Below, piece by piece: positions 17,584 to 25,782 of a DNA stretch of 64,000 bases. The position numbers were made by a program, and so were the translations under genes. The stretch's first letter is position 1, and each line of letters starts with the position of its first letter. The stretch is taken from positions 5,823,501 to 5,887,500 of the forward strand of contig NZ_CP042176.1 of NCBI RefSeq assembly GCF_005937885.2, read 5' to 3'. This stretch comes from Bradyrhizobium sp. KBS0727. Its GTDB lineage: Bacteria > Pseudomonadota > Alphaproteobacteria > Rhizobiales > Xanthobacteraceae. A model generated the notes under the pieces. It did no database searches, was not told the DNA's origin, and was given only the letters and a program-made list of their open reading frames with translations.

Positions 17584-18176
17584 TCAGCTCGCCGCCTTCC
17601 TGAGCGCGGCGACCTGCTCGGACGTAACCCGGGATGGCGTCGCCCCGAAACGGCCGGTGACATAGTTGGCGACGGCGGCGATCTCGTCATCGCTGTAGGC
17701 TCGGCCGAACGCCGGCATGAAGCTGTGGCCCGTGGCCGTGCGCCGGTTGGCGCCGGCGATGATCACCTGGGCGACATTGGTGGCGGTGGGATCGTTCACT
17801 GCCCGGCCACCGGTGAGTCGTCCGGATTGGGTGTCGTCGCTAAGAGCGCAGCGGCCGACATGATCTGCCCGGACTGGCAATAGCCGCACTGGATCACTTC
17901 GAGGTCGAGCCAGGCCTGCTGGACCTTGCGGCCAGCTGCGGTGGCGCCGATCGCCTCGATGGTGGTGACCGCGCGGCCCTCCAGGGCGCTGATCGGCAGC
18001 ATGCACGAGCGCAGCGGCGCGCCCTCTACATGCACGGTGCAGGCCCCGCACTGGGCGATGCCACAGCCGAACTTGGTGCCCGTAAGTTTGAGGAGGTCGC
18101 GCAGGACCCACAGAAGCGGCATGTCCGGCGGCGCGTCCGCATCGCGAACCTGCCCGTTGATGTTCAACTTAGTCAT
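17584..18176 (-). pseudogene. Deletion scar: 2Fe-2S subunit (iorA-like) fused out of frame to cytochrome c C-terminus
   Basis: From ATG 18176 the sequence encodes a normal 2Fe-2S subunit of an isoquinoline-1-oxidoreductase type enzyme. It has CGIAQCGACTVHVEGAPLRSC for cluster one and CGYCQSGQIMSAAALL for half of cluster two. It then breaks at LATTPNPDD and stops at 17796, lacking the final C-R-C-G motif. In a neighbouring frame, sequence down to 17584 encodes the C-terminus of a c-type cytochrome (GHSFMPAFGRAYSDDEIAAV, NYVTGRFGATPS). In typical operons the order is iorA, iorB, cytochrome c, so one deletion removing the end of iorA, all of iorB and most of the cytochrome gene explains the junction near 17800. 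Confidence 0.8.
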
Positions 18177-18209
18177 GCGCTCACCACCTAGAATCGCTCC
18201 GCCCGCAAG

Positions 18210-19277
18210 TCAGCGCACACCCCCGGTATTTTTAACTGGGCCGGTGTATTGCTCGAAGCGTTTTCGCAATTTTGTCAGCAATGGCCCGTTTGTAATGAAT
18301 TCGCGGTAACTATTGTCCACCTTGTATGACAAAACCGGCCTTAACCCGCTGGGTGGCGGCACATCTGCACGTGGCGACCATGTTCCAATACGACTCTGCT
18401 GATCTACTCCAAGGTACCAAGTAAGAAATAGTTTTGCTGCGTTCGGATGCGGCGCAGACTTGAAAATACCGGCGACAAAAGGCCAAATCGGCAAAGGATC
18501 GACGTCAGAAATCGCGATCGCCTGAGGTTCGCCTTGCATTTTCAGCGTCAGCGCGATGCTGATAACCGAATCAAAAGTTACGAGATTATCGCCCTTGGCG
18601 ATGCTGCGTAGCACACCCAAATGGCCCTGTATAAAAGTCGGCTGGTTCGCCATGTATTGATCCATGTAATTCCAGCCATATTTTTTTATCACACTGTAAA
18701 ATGTATAGAGCGTCACGTCATCGTCAGATGGATAAGCGGCGACTAGCTTGTCTTTGAACCGTGGTTGCAGGAAATCCAACGCCGTTCTGGGTGCATCTTC
18801 GGCGCGGACCAGATTGGGGTTGTAGACGTACGGCTGGGCATTGATCTGCACGGCTATATAGGCGCCATCCTCGTCTTTAAAGCTGGTGTCGATCTCATCG
18901 AAGCCTGCAGGCTTGAAATTGAGCAAGACGCCAGCCTTCTTCCAACGCACGAAATCCTGCAGCGTCTGGAACATTGCGAGATCGACTTTCAGCTCCTTTG
19001 CAGCGAGCTGGGCGTCAATCTTCCTATCAAGCACGTTACTGAAGCCGCCAGTAATAGTAATGTGGATGCCAGGGTAGCGTTGTTCGAATTCCTTTGCAGC
19101 GGCCTCAAAGGGCGCCACAGGCCCCCCGGTGTATAGCTCCAGTGTTTTCTCGTTCCGCGCCTTCGCGTAAAGCTCGTCCAGGCTCTGACCCCAAGCGGCA
19201 TTGCTAGTAGCGCATACGATAAGCACGAGCGCCGATGCGACACGGCCCGCAATCCTACGAGCTCCAGTGAGGGCCAT
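18210..19277 (-). CDS. ABC-type extracellular solute-binding protein, orphan
   Basis: 355 residues starting MALTGARRIAGRVASALVLI, with a signal peptide cut near AAWGQS. The fold is that of Fe(III)/polyamine-type binding proteins: LELYTGGPVAPFEAAAKEFE, GGFSNVLDRKIDAQL, VAAYPSDDDVTLYTF and GIFKSAPHPNAAKLFLTWYL. No permease or ATPase is nearby. The frame is open to 19475, but the upstream codons do not encode an export signal, so ATG 19277 is chosen. Confidence 0.85.
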   Translation of the reverse strand: MALTGARRIAGRVASALVLIVCATSNAAWGQSLDELYAKARNEKTLELYTGGPVAPFEAAAKEFEQRYPGIHITITGGFSNVLDRKIDAQLAAKELKVDLAMFQTLQDFVRWKKAGVLLNFKPAGFDEIDTSFKDEDGAYIAVQINAQPYVYNPNLVRAEDAPRTALDFLQPRFKDKLVAAYPSDDDVTLYTFYSVIKKYGWNYMDQYMANQPTFIQGHLGVLRSIAKGDNLVTFDSVISIALTLKMQGEPQAIAISDVDPLPIWPFVAGIFKSAPHPNAAKLFLTWYLGVDQQSRIGTWSPRADVPPPSGLRPVLSYKVDNSYREFITNGPLLTKLRKRFEQYTGPVKNTGGVR

Positions 19278-19600
19278 CGGCTTTAATATCCATTTCTTGA
19301 ACTTTAGGTCGGCCGAGGCTCCGAGCGACCATAGGCAAATCCCAAAATTTCGGCGGAGCATTGTCGAAGGACTTGCAGGAGATAACTTTGGCGAGAACAT
19401 GCCATCAATAGACACATCCGCGCGGAAGAAGGCATTCCTCAATAACGATTTCATCGACCTGCACCTCCTTCTCACCTAAGCGACAGAATAGCTTAGGATC
19501 CGGACCGCGATCACAGACGGTAGTGAAACCGTTCCAGGCCGAACTATATTGTTATGATCGCGGCAGTCCGCGTGTGAGTTTATCCGGCCGGCCGGGGTCT

Positions 19601-19658
19601 ACAAGCTGACGGCTTCGCTCAGCCTGGGGCGCTGGTGGGGGCAGATTCGCTCAGCGAC
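19601..19658 (+). repeat. 58-bp inverted repeat, left copy
   Basis: Begins ACAAGCTGACGGCTTCGCTC and ends CAGATTCGCTCAGCGAC. It matches the reverse complement of 21693-21750 at 50 of 58 positions without gaps. TTCGCTCAGC occurs twice within it. Together the two copies bracket trmO and araC. Confidence 0.8.
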
Positions 19659-19764
19659 TGAAGGGCGCGGCTTACCTCTCGCCTTACGCTCGTCGAACAG
19701 GTAGTGCCGCTGATAGGTTTGCCTACATTCGTTCCAGACCTGCCTTGCAGCAAAGGGCCTTACC

Positions 19765-20229
19765 ATGCTCGATATAGTTTTCCAGTCGATTGGCTATGTT
19801 CGCGGCGGCCGCCGGGAGGCCACCAAGGACGGCTGGGGCGGCAACCGCTGCCGCGTTGAATTGGACGGATCCCGTTTTGCGGCTGACGCCTTGTTCGGAC
19901 TGGAAGAGCTTTCTCACCTCGAAGTATTGTTCTATTTCCACCTGCATAATGACGAGCCAACCGAGTTCGGCGCGCGCCATCCCCGAGATCGATTGGATTG
20001 GCCCAAGGTCGGTATCTTCGCGCAGCGAGGGCGGATGAGGCCCAATCGACTTGGCCTTTCTACGTGCAAGATTATCAAGGTTGAAGGAATATCTGTTGAA
20101 ATCGAGGGGTTGGATGCGGTCGACGGCACGCCGGTTCTGGATCTGAAGCCCGTTTGGACAGGCAATGAACCCAGGGACGAAATTCGCGAACCGGTTTGGG
20201 CTCAACAGATCATGTCGAAATATTGGTAG
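19765..20229 (+). CDS. TrmO-like tRNA N6-threonylcarbamoyladenosine methyltransferase
   Basis: 154 residues matching the TrmO (YaeB/TsaA) beta-barrel family: SIGYVRGGRRE near the N-terminus, RVELDGSRFAADALFGLEE, then HPRDRLDWPKVGIFAQRGRM and the family hallmark LSTCKIIKVEGISVEIEGLD. TrmO uses S-adenosylmethionine to N6-methylate t6A37 in some tRNAs. Its position here, away from core genes and between long inverted repeats with an AraC gene, suggests a mobile accessory copy. Confidence 0.85.
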   Translation: MLDIVFQSIGYVRGGRREATKDGWGGNRCRVELDGSRFAADALFGLEELSHLEVLFYFHLHNDEPTEFGARHPRDRLDWPKVGIFAQRGRMRPNRLGLSTCKIIKVEGISVEIEGLDAVDGTPVLDLKPVWTGNEPRDEIREPVWAQQIMSKYW

Positions 20230-20286
20230 GCCGCGTTTGTTTGAGATGTATTTTCCGTCTTATGGCGTCGCTGAACCTGACCCAAC

Positions 20287-21363
20287 TCAGCTGCTGAGGC
20301 GGGTAGCGATCTCTTTGATCCGGGCGACGACTTCAGGTTCGAGCGCCCGCATCTTCGCGGCAGCGCTATTTGCACGAAGCTGATCGGGCGTTGATCCGGT
20401 CGCCCCCTTGATGAAGCGTCGGTAGCTGCGTACATCCGCGTAGCCGAGGTCGGCCGCGATCGAGCTTACGCTTCTGGCGTCGTCGGCCAGCAAGCTCAGG
20501 CTCGCTTCAACGAGTGTTTCCTCGCGAAAGCGACGAAATTGCCCCCCGGCAACACTATTCCTTCGGCGAAAGGTGGCTGGGCTAATCCCAAGTTCAGCAC
20601 AGAGGGCACTGGCATTGAGTTGCTTGATTGAGACAGAGTGAATGGGCAGATGTGGGTTTATTCCACTGTCGAGGGCCAATCGGTGTTGAAGGATGGCCCA
20701 GCAGATATCGTCGGTCGGATCGGCCTGTCGGGTTTCGGTCAATAGCGATACGGGAAAGTGGATCGCCGCCACGGCGCCTAGGTGGACAGCGGCCGACATC
20801 GACCAATGGCGGACGCCTAGGGCTTGCCTTCGGTTGCGTGTTACGATGGCAGACGCTGGAAACCGTCGACCGAGGAAATAGCATAGCCCCCCGAAAATAG
20901 CGTTGAGACATATGTCCTCAATAACCGGTGCGTTCTGGCCCCCAAATGCGTCATCGCAACTGACGCAGAGCCGAGCTTCCATTCCATCCGTGCGCAGCCA
21001 AATCGAAATAGGCTGGCCCATTTTACAAAAATGAGCGAGGCTGCCGATCGCGCGTTCGAGTGTGCTACACGCCATCATAATCCTAAGCATGAGGATTAGC
21101 TGCGAGGGTGGGTACGTGTGTCGCCCAAGACCACTAAAGTGGTCGTCAGTTTCATCGATCGTGTTCATCAACAGCAGAACGATCTGACCGAGCGAAATGT
21201 GGGTCTGAATGTGCGGATCCAGAAGGCTCTGTTTAAATAGCTCATCTCGCGACAGGCCGCGCATTACCGCACCATCCGAGTACGAATATGCCTCAGAGAT
21301 CGGAACAAAAAGCGACTGACCATCAGCTGAAGATTTTAACTCCACGGTCCGACTCATGCACAA
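20287..21363 (-). CDS. AraC-family transcriptional regulator
   Basis: 358 residues. The N-terminal effector domain (residues about 1-240) is of the arabinose-binding-type AraC N-domain (GAVMRGLSRDELFKQSLLDP, ACSTLERAIGSLAHFC). The C-terminal double helix-turn-helix runs through ALCAELGISPATFRRRN and SSIAADLGYADVRSYRRF. It is convergent with trmO (57 bp apart). Its target is unknown. The ABM-MBL gene and operon at 21.8 kb start divergently 460 bp away and are plausible targets. Confidence 0.88.
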   Translation of the reverse strand: MCMSRTVELKSSADGQSLFVPISEAYSYSDGAVMRGLSRDELFKQSLLDPHIQTHISLGQIVLLLMNTIDETDDHFSGLGRHTYPPSQLILMLRIMMACSTLERAIGSLAHFCKMGQPISIWLRTDGMEARLCVSCDDAFGGQNAPVIEDICLNAIFGGLCYFLGRRFPASAIVTRNRRQALGVRHWSMSAAVHLGAVAAIHFPVSLLTETRQADPTDDICWAILQHRLALDSGINPHLPIHSVSIKQLNASALCAELGISPATFRRRNSVAGGQFRRFREETLVEASLSLLADDARSVSSIAADLGYADVRSYRRFIKGATGSTPDQLRANSAAAKMRALEPEVVARIKEIATRLSS

Positions 21364-21692
21364 TATCCTCCTCGGCTCCGAGTATACGTCTGCGTGAGGC
21401 GAAATGCGAAGGATGCCCAGCTCAACTTTCGACGTTCATGCCATCTGAGAGCTCTCCCGGAAACCGGCTCGACGATGTGAGTAAAATCATACACTTGGCG
21501 TTTATCGGCACGACTATCGATTTCGCTAGGCCCGGCTCAGGGCGCTCTGGCGTGGCGGACAGGCCACCGCGCCGATTGCGACGAACCATAGATGCCTAGG
21601 CTTTCGCTACGTGCCTAGCTCGGACGCTCGGGTGGGCTCTCCGCACTACTCATTTTGAACCACCTCTCGGCGGTTGCGCGATCCCAAAAGAT

Positions 21693-21750
21693 ATCGCTGA
21701 GCGAATCTGTCCCCGCCGGGCGCCCAGGCTGAGCGAAGTCGTCAGCTTGT
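21693..21750 (-). repeat. 58-bp inverted repeat, right copy
   Basis: Reverse complement of the 19601-19658 repeat with eight mismatches. It lies 78 bp before the ABM-MBL gene. The interval 21364-21827 contains no other recognised feature. Confidence 0.8.
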
Positions 21751-21827
21751 CGGTTCCAACCGATTGGTTACATTCACAATTTTCCGCAGCAGCTTCGCCG
21801 CTCTAACGACTCGCCGAGGAGGCCCCT

Positions 21828-22937
21828 ATGCCCGCAGTCATTGAAATCGCACTCTTCAAGCTTGCTCCCGGCACAACCGCAAAGCAGTTCGCACCGATCG
21901 ATCACGCGATGGAGCGTGATTACATCTCGAAACAACCTGGATTTATTACGCGCGAGTCGGCTGCGGGAGATGATGGGGAATGGCTGGTGGTCAATCACTG
22001 GAACTCCGTCAAGGACGCGGATGCGGCTATGGCGAACTTCGCCAGTGCACCCGCTACGCGAGCGTTCATGAGCAATCTCGACGCGAAGACGATGATCAAT
22101 CGCCGCTATGTTAAGATGCCATCCGCATCTGGACTCGCTTGGAGACATTTTCCTGCAGGCCCGAATGGCTTCTTCCGAGCCCCGGTGTTGTTGACTGGCG
22201 CCTCGGAGGCGTTGCTTATCGATGGGGGTTTCAGCCTACCCGACGGCAGAGCTCTCGCGACTGCGGTCAAGACGACGGGAAAGACGCTCACTACTGTCTA
22301 TGTGAGCCAGAGCGACCCTGACTACTATTTCAGCCTCGGGCCGATCAAAGCTGCGTTTCCCGATGTCAAAGTTGTCGCCGCCCCAGCAACAGTCGATGCG
22401 ATAAAAGCATCTGTCCAAAATAAGCTCGAAATCTGGGGGCCGCAGCTGAAGGAAAATGGCCCGCAGAAGCTTTCCGACGTCGTAATCCCCAGTATCAATT
22501 CCGCGCCAACATTAAATCTCGAAGGCATCCCGATCGAGGTTGTGGAGACGAAAAGCCTGCCCAATCGGCGCTACCTCTATGTGCCGTCACTCGACGCTGT
22601 GTTCGGCGGAGTGCTGATATTCTCCGGCGTGCATGTCTGGACAGCCGACACGGCGACCCCTCAACTGCGCGCAGCGTGGGTAAAAGAACTGGAAGCGATC
22701 GCGGCGCGGAAGCCGAAAGTCGTGGTGCCGGGCCATCTCACCGCGGATGCCCCTACCGACGCCTCCGCCATTACTTATACGCGGGACTATCTGTTGGCCT
22801 TCGAGGAAGAATTGTCGAAGGCGAAGGATAGCGCCGCGGTCATCGCTGCAATGAAGAAGCGTTATCCGACCGCGGGTATGGATGTCGCCCTCGACGTCGG
22901 TTCGAAAGTGGCGAAAGGCGAAATGAAATGGGGATGA
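21828..22937 (+). CDS. Fusion: antibiotic-biosynthesis-monooxygenase-like domain plus degenerate MBL domain
   Basis: 369 residues. Residues 1-95 form an ABM/dimeric ferredoxin-like domain (IEIALFKLAPGTTAKQF, LVVNHWNSVKDADAAM). From residue about 115 an MBL fold follows (LLIDGGFSLPDGRAL). At the canonical zinc motif HXHXDH the protein reads SQSDPDY (160-166), so three histidines are replaced. Later VVVPGHLTAD keeps one conserved histidine. Metal binding is therefore doubtful, and a sensor or non-zinc role is possible. It is the first gene of a plus-strand set but stands 120 bp before the GMC gene. Confidence 0.85.
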   Translation: MPAVIEIALFKLAPGTTAKQFAPIDHAMERDYISKQPGFITRESAAGDDGEWLVVNHWNSVKDADAAMANFASAPATRAFMSNLDAKTMINRRYVKMPSASGLAWRHFPAGPNGFFRAPVLLTGASEALLIDGGFSLPDGRALATAVKTTGKTLTTVYVSQSDPDYYFSLGPIKAAFPDVKVVAAPATVDAIKASVQNKLEIWGPQLKENGPQKLSDVVIPSINSAPTLNLEGIPIEVVETKSLPNRRYLYVPSLDAVFGGVLIFSGVHVWTADTATPQLRAAWVKELEAIAARKPKVVVPGHLTADAPTDASAITYTRDYLLAFEEELSKAKDSAAVIAAMKKRYPTAGMDVALDVGSKVAKGEMKWG

Positions 22938-23056
22938 GGCAATAGCCGCCCCTGGTGGGGCCCTGCCGATTGTTTCGGTCGTAAGAAGTCTCTGACAACA
23001 GACTCCCGCACTTAGAATTCGGTGGTCACTGCGCTGATGCCATCAGGAGATACAGC

Positions 23057-24661
23057 ATGACGACACTCGATCACGCAGACAGCTTCGAATACATCGTAGT
23101 TGGGGGTGGATGGGCTGGATGCATTGTTGCTGCACGCTTGAGCGAGGACCCGCGCGCCCGCGTTCTAATGCTTGAGGCTGGCGGAGAGAATTTACGCGAA
23201 TATTCTTATTACGCCAGCGGCGTGCTCGGCATGTGGGCCGGAGAAACGAACTGGCATTTTTCATCCACGCCTCAAAGCGAACTCGGTGCGCGCGCGATCA
23301 ATCATCCTCGCGGCCGAGTGATCGGAGGCTCGGCCGCGATTAATATGGGGTCGTGGTCTCGCGGCATTCCAGCCGATTATGACAGCTGGGAGCCAATTGG
23401 CGCCGCTGGGTGGAAGTGGCAAACGGCGCTGGATGTTTTCAGGAGGGCTGAGGCCAGCTCTCGACCAGACGATGGTACTCGGGGCAGGAACGGCCCACTT
23501 CGTCTCGAAGATGTGCCTCCTGGAAGTCCAATGACAGAACTGTTTCGTGAGGCATGCATCGCTGCAGGCGTCGGCGTAACCGCCGATCACAATGGGAGCC
23601 AGTTTGAGGGCTTTGACCGTTGGGAAGCGATCTTCTCGGAGGGGCGAAGGCACAATTCCGCGGAAGCTTATCTGGGAACTGCTGTTCGTTCCCGCGAAAA
23701 TCTCAAAATCGTCACGGGCGCATTTGTTACCAGAACTATAATCGAGAATGGTCGCGCAGTGGGCGTCGAATATGAGTTGGGGGGCGAACTGCGCCGTGTC
23801 CTGGCTTCGCGCGAGGTTGTGTTATGCGCGGGCGCATTTCAATCACCCCAGCTGCTGATGTTGTCCGGTATTGGACCAGCCGATCATTTGCGGGACCACG
23901 GAATCAGCGTTCGCGCCGACCTGCCTGGAGTCGGAGCCAATTTGATCGACCATATGAATTTCTCGATCGGCGGCGCCGCCGCCTCAGGTGGGATTGCCCC
24001 TGTCAGACCCGATGCCAAGGACCCCGAACAGCTCGAGGCGTGGCGGCGCACTGGTCATGGCCTGTTGTCGGTGATCCAGAACCCATCGATCGCTTTTGTC
24101 CGATCCAGGCCAGATTTGGAGCATCCAGACATCGAGCTTTTGTTTCATATCAGTCCGCCGGCAGACCTGGCGGACGACCCGGCAACGGGCGGCTTCTATA
24201 TCATGGTGGCAAATGTGAATCCGATGAGTCGGGGGCAGGTTCGCTTGGCGTCGACCGATCCCCATGCCGCTCCCTTGATCGATTTTCGATATCTAAGCCA
24301 TCCCGAAGACCTTCTCGCTATGATTGGCGGCACGCGTGAGGCTATGCGGATTGCTGCGACCAAGCCGCTTTCGCCCTATATCGTTCGCCGCAACTACGAC
24401 CCACAAGCGTCCGATGCGGAGATCGGCGCTTCTATCCGGTCTAGTTCGCAAACAATGTTCCATCCGGTTGGGACCGCCCGCATGGGTGGGGCAAATGATC
24501 GGATGGCAGTACTTGACGCGCAACTTCGCGTCCGTGGAATCGAAGGTCTACGGGTGATGGACGCGTCATCCATGCCCGGCATTGTTCGGGGACACACCTT
24601 GGCGCCCGTCCTTTACATCGCAGAGCGGGGTTGCGAGCTGATACGGCAAGGTACGGATTGA
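23057..24661 (+). CDS. GMC-family FAD oxidoreductase
   Basis: 534 residues. FAD-binding VVGGGWAGCIVAARLSED lies at the N-terminus, GMC signature 1 is NHPRGRVIGGSAAINMGSWS, and signature 2 is CAGAFQSPQLLMLSGIGP. The active-site region is MFHPVGTARMGG. It oxidises an alcohol or similar substrate at the start of a plus-strand catabolic run with amidohydrolase, TPP enzyme and 2-hydroxyacid dehydrogenase. It is similar in architecture to the 11420-13051 enzyme but clearly a different gene. Confidence 0.92.
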   Translation: MTTLDHADSFEYIVVGGGWAGCIVAARLSEDPRARVLMLEAGGENLREYSYYASGVLGMWAGETNWHFSSTPQSELGARAINHPRGRVIGGSAAINMGSWSRGIPADYDSWEPIGAAGWKWQTALDVFRRAEASSRPDDGTRGRNGPLRLEDVPPGSPMTELFREACIAAGVGVTADHNGSQFEGFDRWEAIFSEGRRHNSAEAYLGTAVRSRENLKIVTGAFVTRTIIENGRAVGVEYELGGELRRVLASREVVLCAGAFQSPQLLMLSGIGPADHLRDHGISVRADLPGVGANLIDHMNFSIGGAAASGGIAPVRPDAKDPEQLEAWRRTGHGLLSVIQNPSIAFVRSRPDLEHPDIELLFHISPPADLADDPATGGFYIMVANVNPMSRGQVRLASTDPHAAPLIDFRYLSHPEDLLAMIGGTREAMRIAATKPLSPYIVRRNYDPQASDAEIGASIRSSSQTMFHPVGTARMGGANDRMAVLDAQLRVRGIEGLRVMDASSMPGIVRGHTLAPVLYIAERGCELIRQGTD

Positions 24662-24740
24662 CCATCACACATCCAACCAGTCTGCCATCTCGGTTCATTG
24701 TCGATTTTGCCTAGCCGGCGCTAGCGAGAGGAAGTGTGAC

Positions 24741-25709
24741 ATGAATAAAATCGCCATCGAAGAGCATTTTCTGCTGCGGGAGCTTGACGACTATTTCCGT
24801 ACGCTGGTGCAAGGCGTGTCCAGCGAGTCCTTCGACAATGTTCTGCCGAAGTTCTGGGATTTCGACGCCGGCCGTCTCGCAGACATGGACAAGCAAGGCA
24901 TTGAGCGGTCGATCTTATCCTGCTTCAATTACGGTAGCGTTCAGCTCGATCCGGACCCCGTACGCGCGGTCAAGATGGCGCGCCGAATGAACGATATTCT
25001 TGCTGAACGCATTAAGAAGCATCCGGACCGCTTTTCGGGATTTGCCGCGCTTCCACTTCAGGACGCGGATGCATCAATTGCTGAATTCAGGCGGTGCGTG
25101 ACCGAGCTCGGGTTCTGTGGAGCCATGATAAACGGTCAGACGCATGGCCATTATCTGGATGAGCAGAAGTATCGGCCACTCTGGGAAGCGGCCCATGAGT
25201 TGGAGGTTCCAATATACCTTCACCCCTGGTCATCGCCGTTGGATCAGCTCAAAGCCTATGACGGCTATCCGGACATTCTAGGCCCGACCTGGAATTGGAC
25301 GGTTGAAACGGCGACGCATGCGCTTCGCGTCATCTGCAGCGGCGTGTTCGACGCCTACCCGAAGGCGGCGATGATTCTCGGCCATATGGGCGAACTACTG
25401 CCATTTTCGATGGAGCGCTTCGACCAGGGTTGGCAGTTTTATGCCGCGCACAAAGCCAAGCATCCGATCACGTTTTACATGCGGAACAACGTGTTCATCA
25501 CCACGAGCGGAAACGTCTCGCCAGTGTCGTTGACGGGCGCCTTGATGTCGCTCGGCGCGGATCGCATCCTGTTTGCGACGGACTATCCGTTCGACCTTGG
25601 TCCAGCGTTTTTGCAGAATCTCGAAAGCGGAATCCTGAGCAAAGCGGATCTCGAGAAGGTGTATCGCGAGAACGCGAAGCGAATCTTCAAGCTTGGCGAC
25701 GCCTCTTAA
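24741..25709 (+). CDS. ACMSD-type amidohydrolase (decarboxylase-like), copy 1
   Basis: 322 residues of the amidohydrolase_2/ACMSD family, whose members decarboxylate or hydrolyse aromatic acids (for example 2,3-dihydroxybenzoate decarboxylase). Seen are MNKIAIEEHFLLRELDDYF, IYLHPWSSPLDQLKAYDGYP, ILGHMGELLPFSMERFDQGW and the late metal-site ATDYPFDLGPAFLQ. A GAGAGGAAG site precedes the ATG. It is near-identical in length and sequence to the gene at 42243-43208, so the same reaction probably serves two separate pathways. Confidence 0.9.
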   Translation: MNKIAIEEHFLLRELDDYFRTLVQGVSSESFDNVLPKFWDFDAGRLADMDKQGIERSILSCFNYGSVQLDPDPVRAVKMARRMNDILAERIKKHPDRFSGFAALPLQDADASIAEFRRCVTELGFCGAMINGQTHGHYLDEQKYRPLWEAAHELEVPIYLHPWSSPLDQLKAYDGYPDILGPTWNWTVETATHALRVICSGVFDAYPKAAMILGHMGELLPFSMERFDQGWQFYAAHKAKHPITFYMRNNVFITTSGNVSPVSLTGALMSLGADRILFATDYPFDLGPAFLQNLESGILSKADLEKVYRENAKRIFKLGDAS

Positions 25710-25782
25710 CGCGCGACGAAGGGCGGGCGGTTGGAATCGCGATCCGCGTTCGATGATCTGTACTTTGATACGGGAAACTGTA

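Noticed and set aside
24690..24715. ATTGTCGATTTTGC upstream of the first amidohydrolase, considered as a plus-strand LysR operator
   Set aside because: Only the CGACAAT-like block resembles the element; the palindrome is absent at the required distance.
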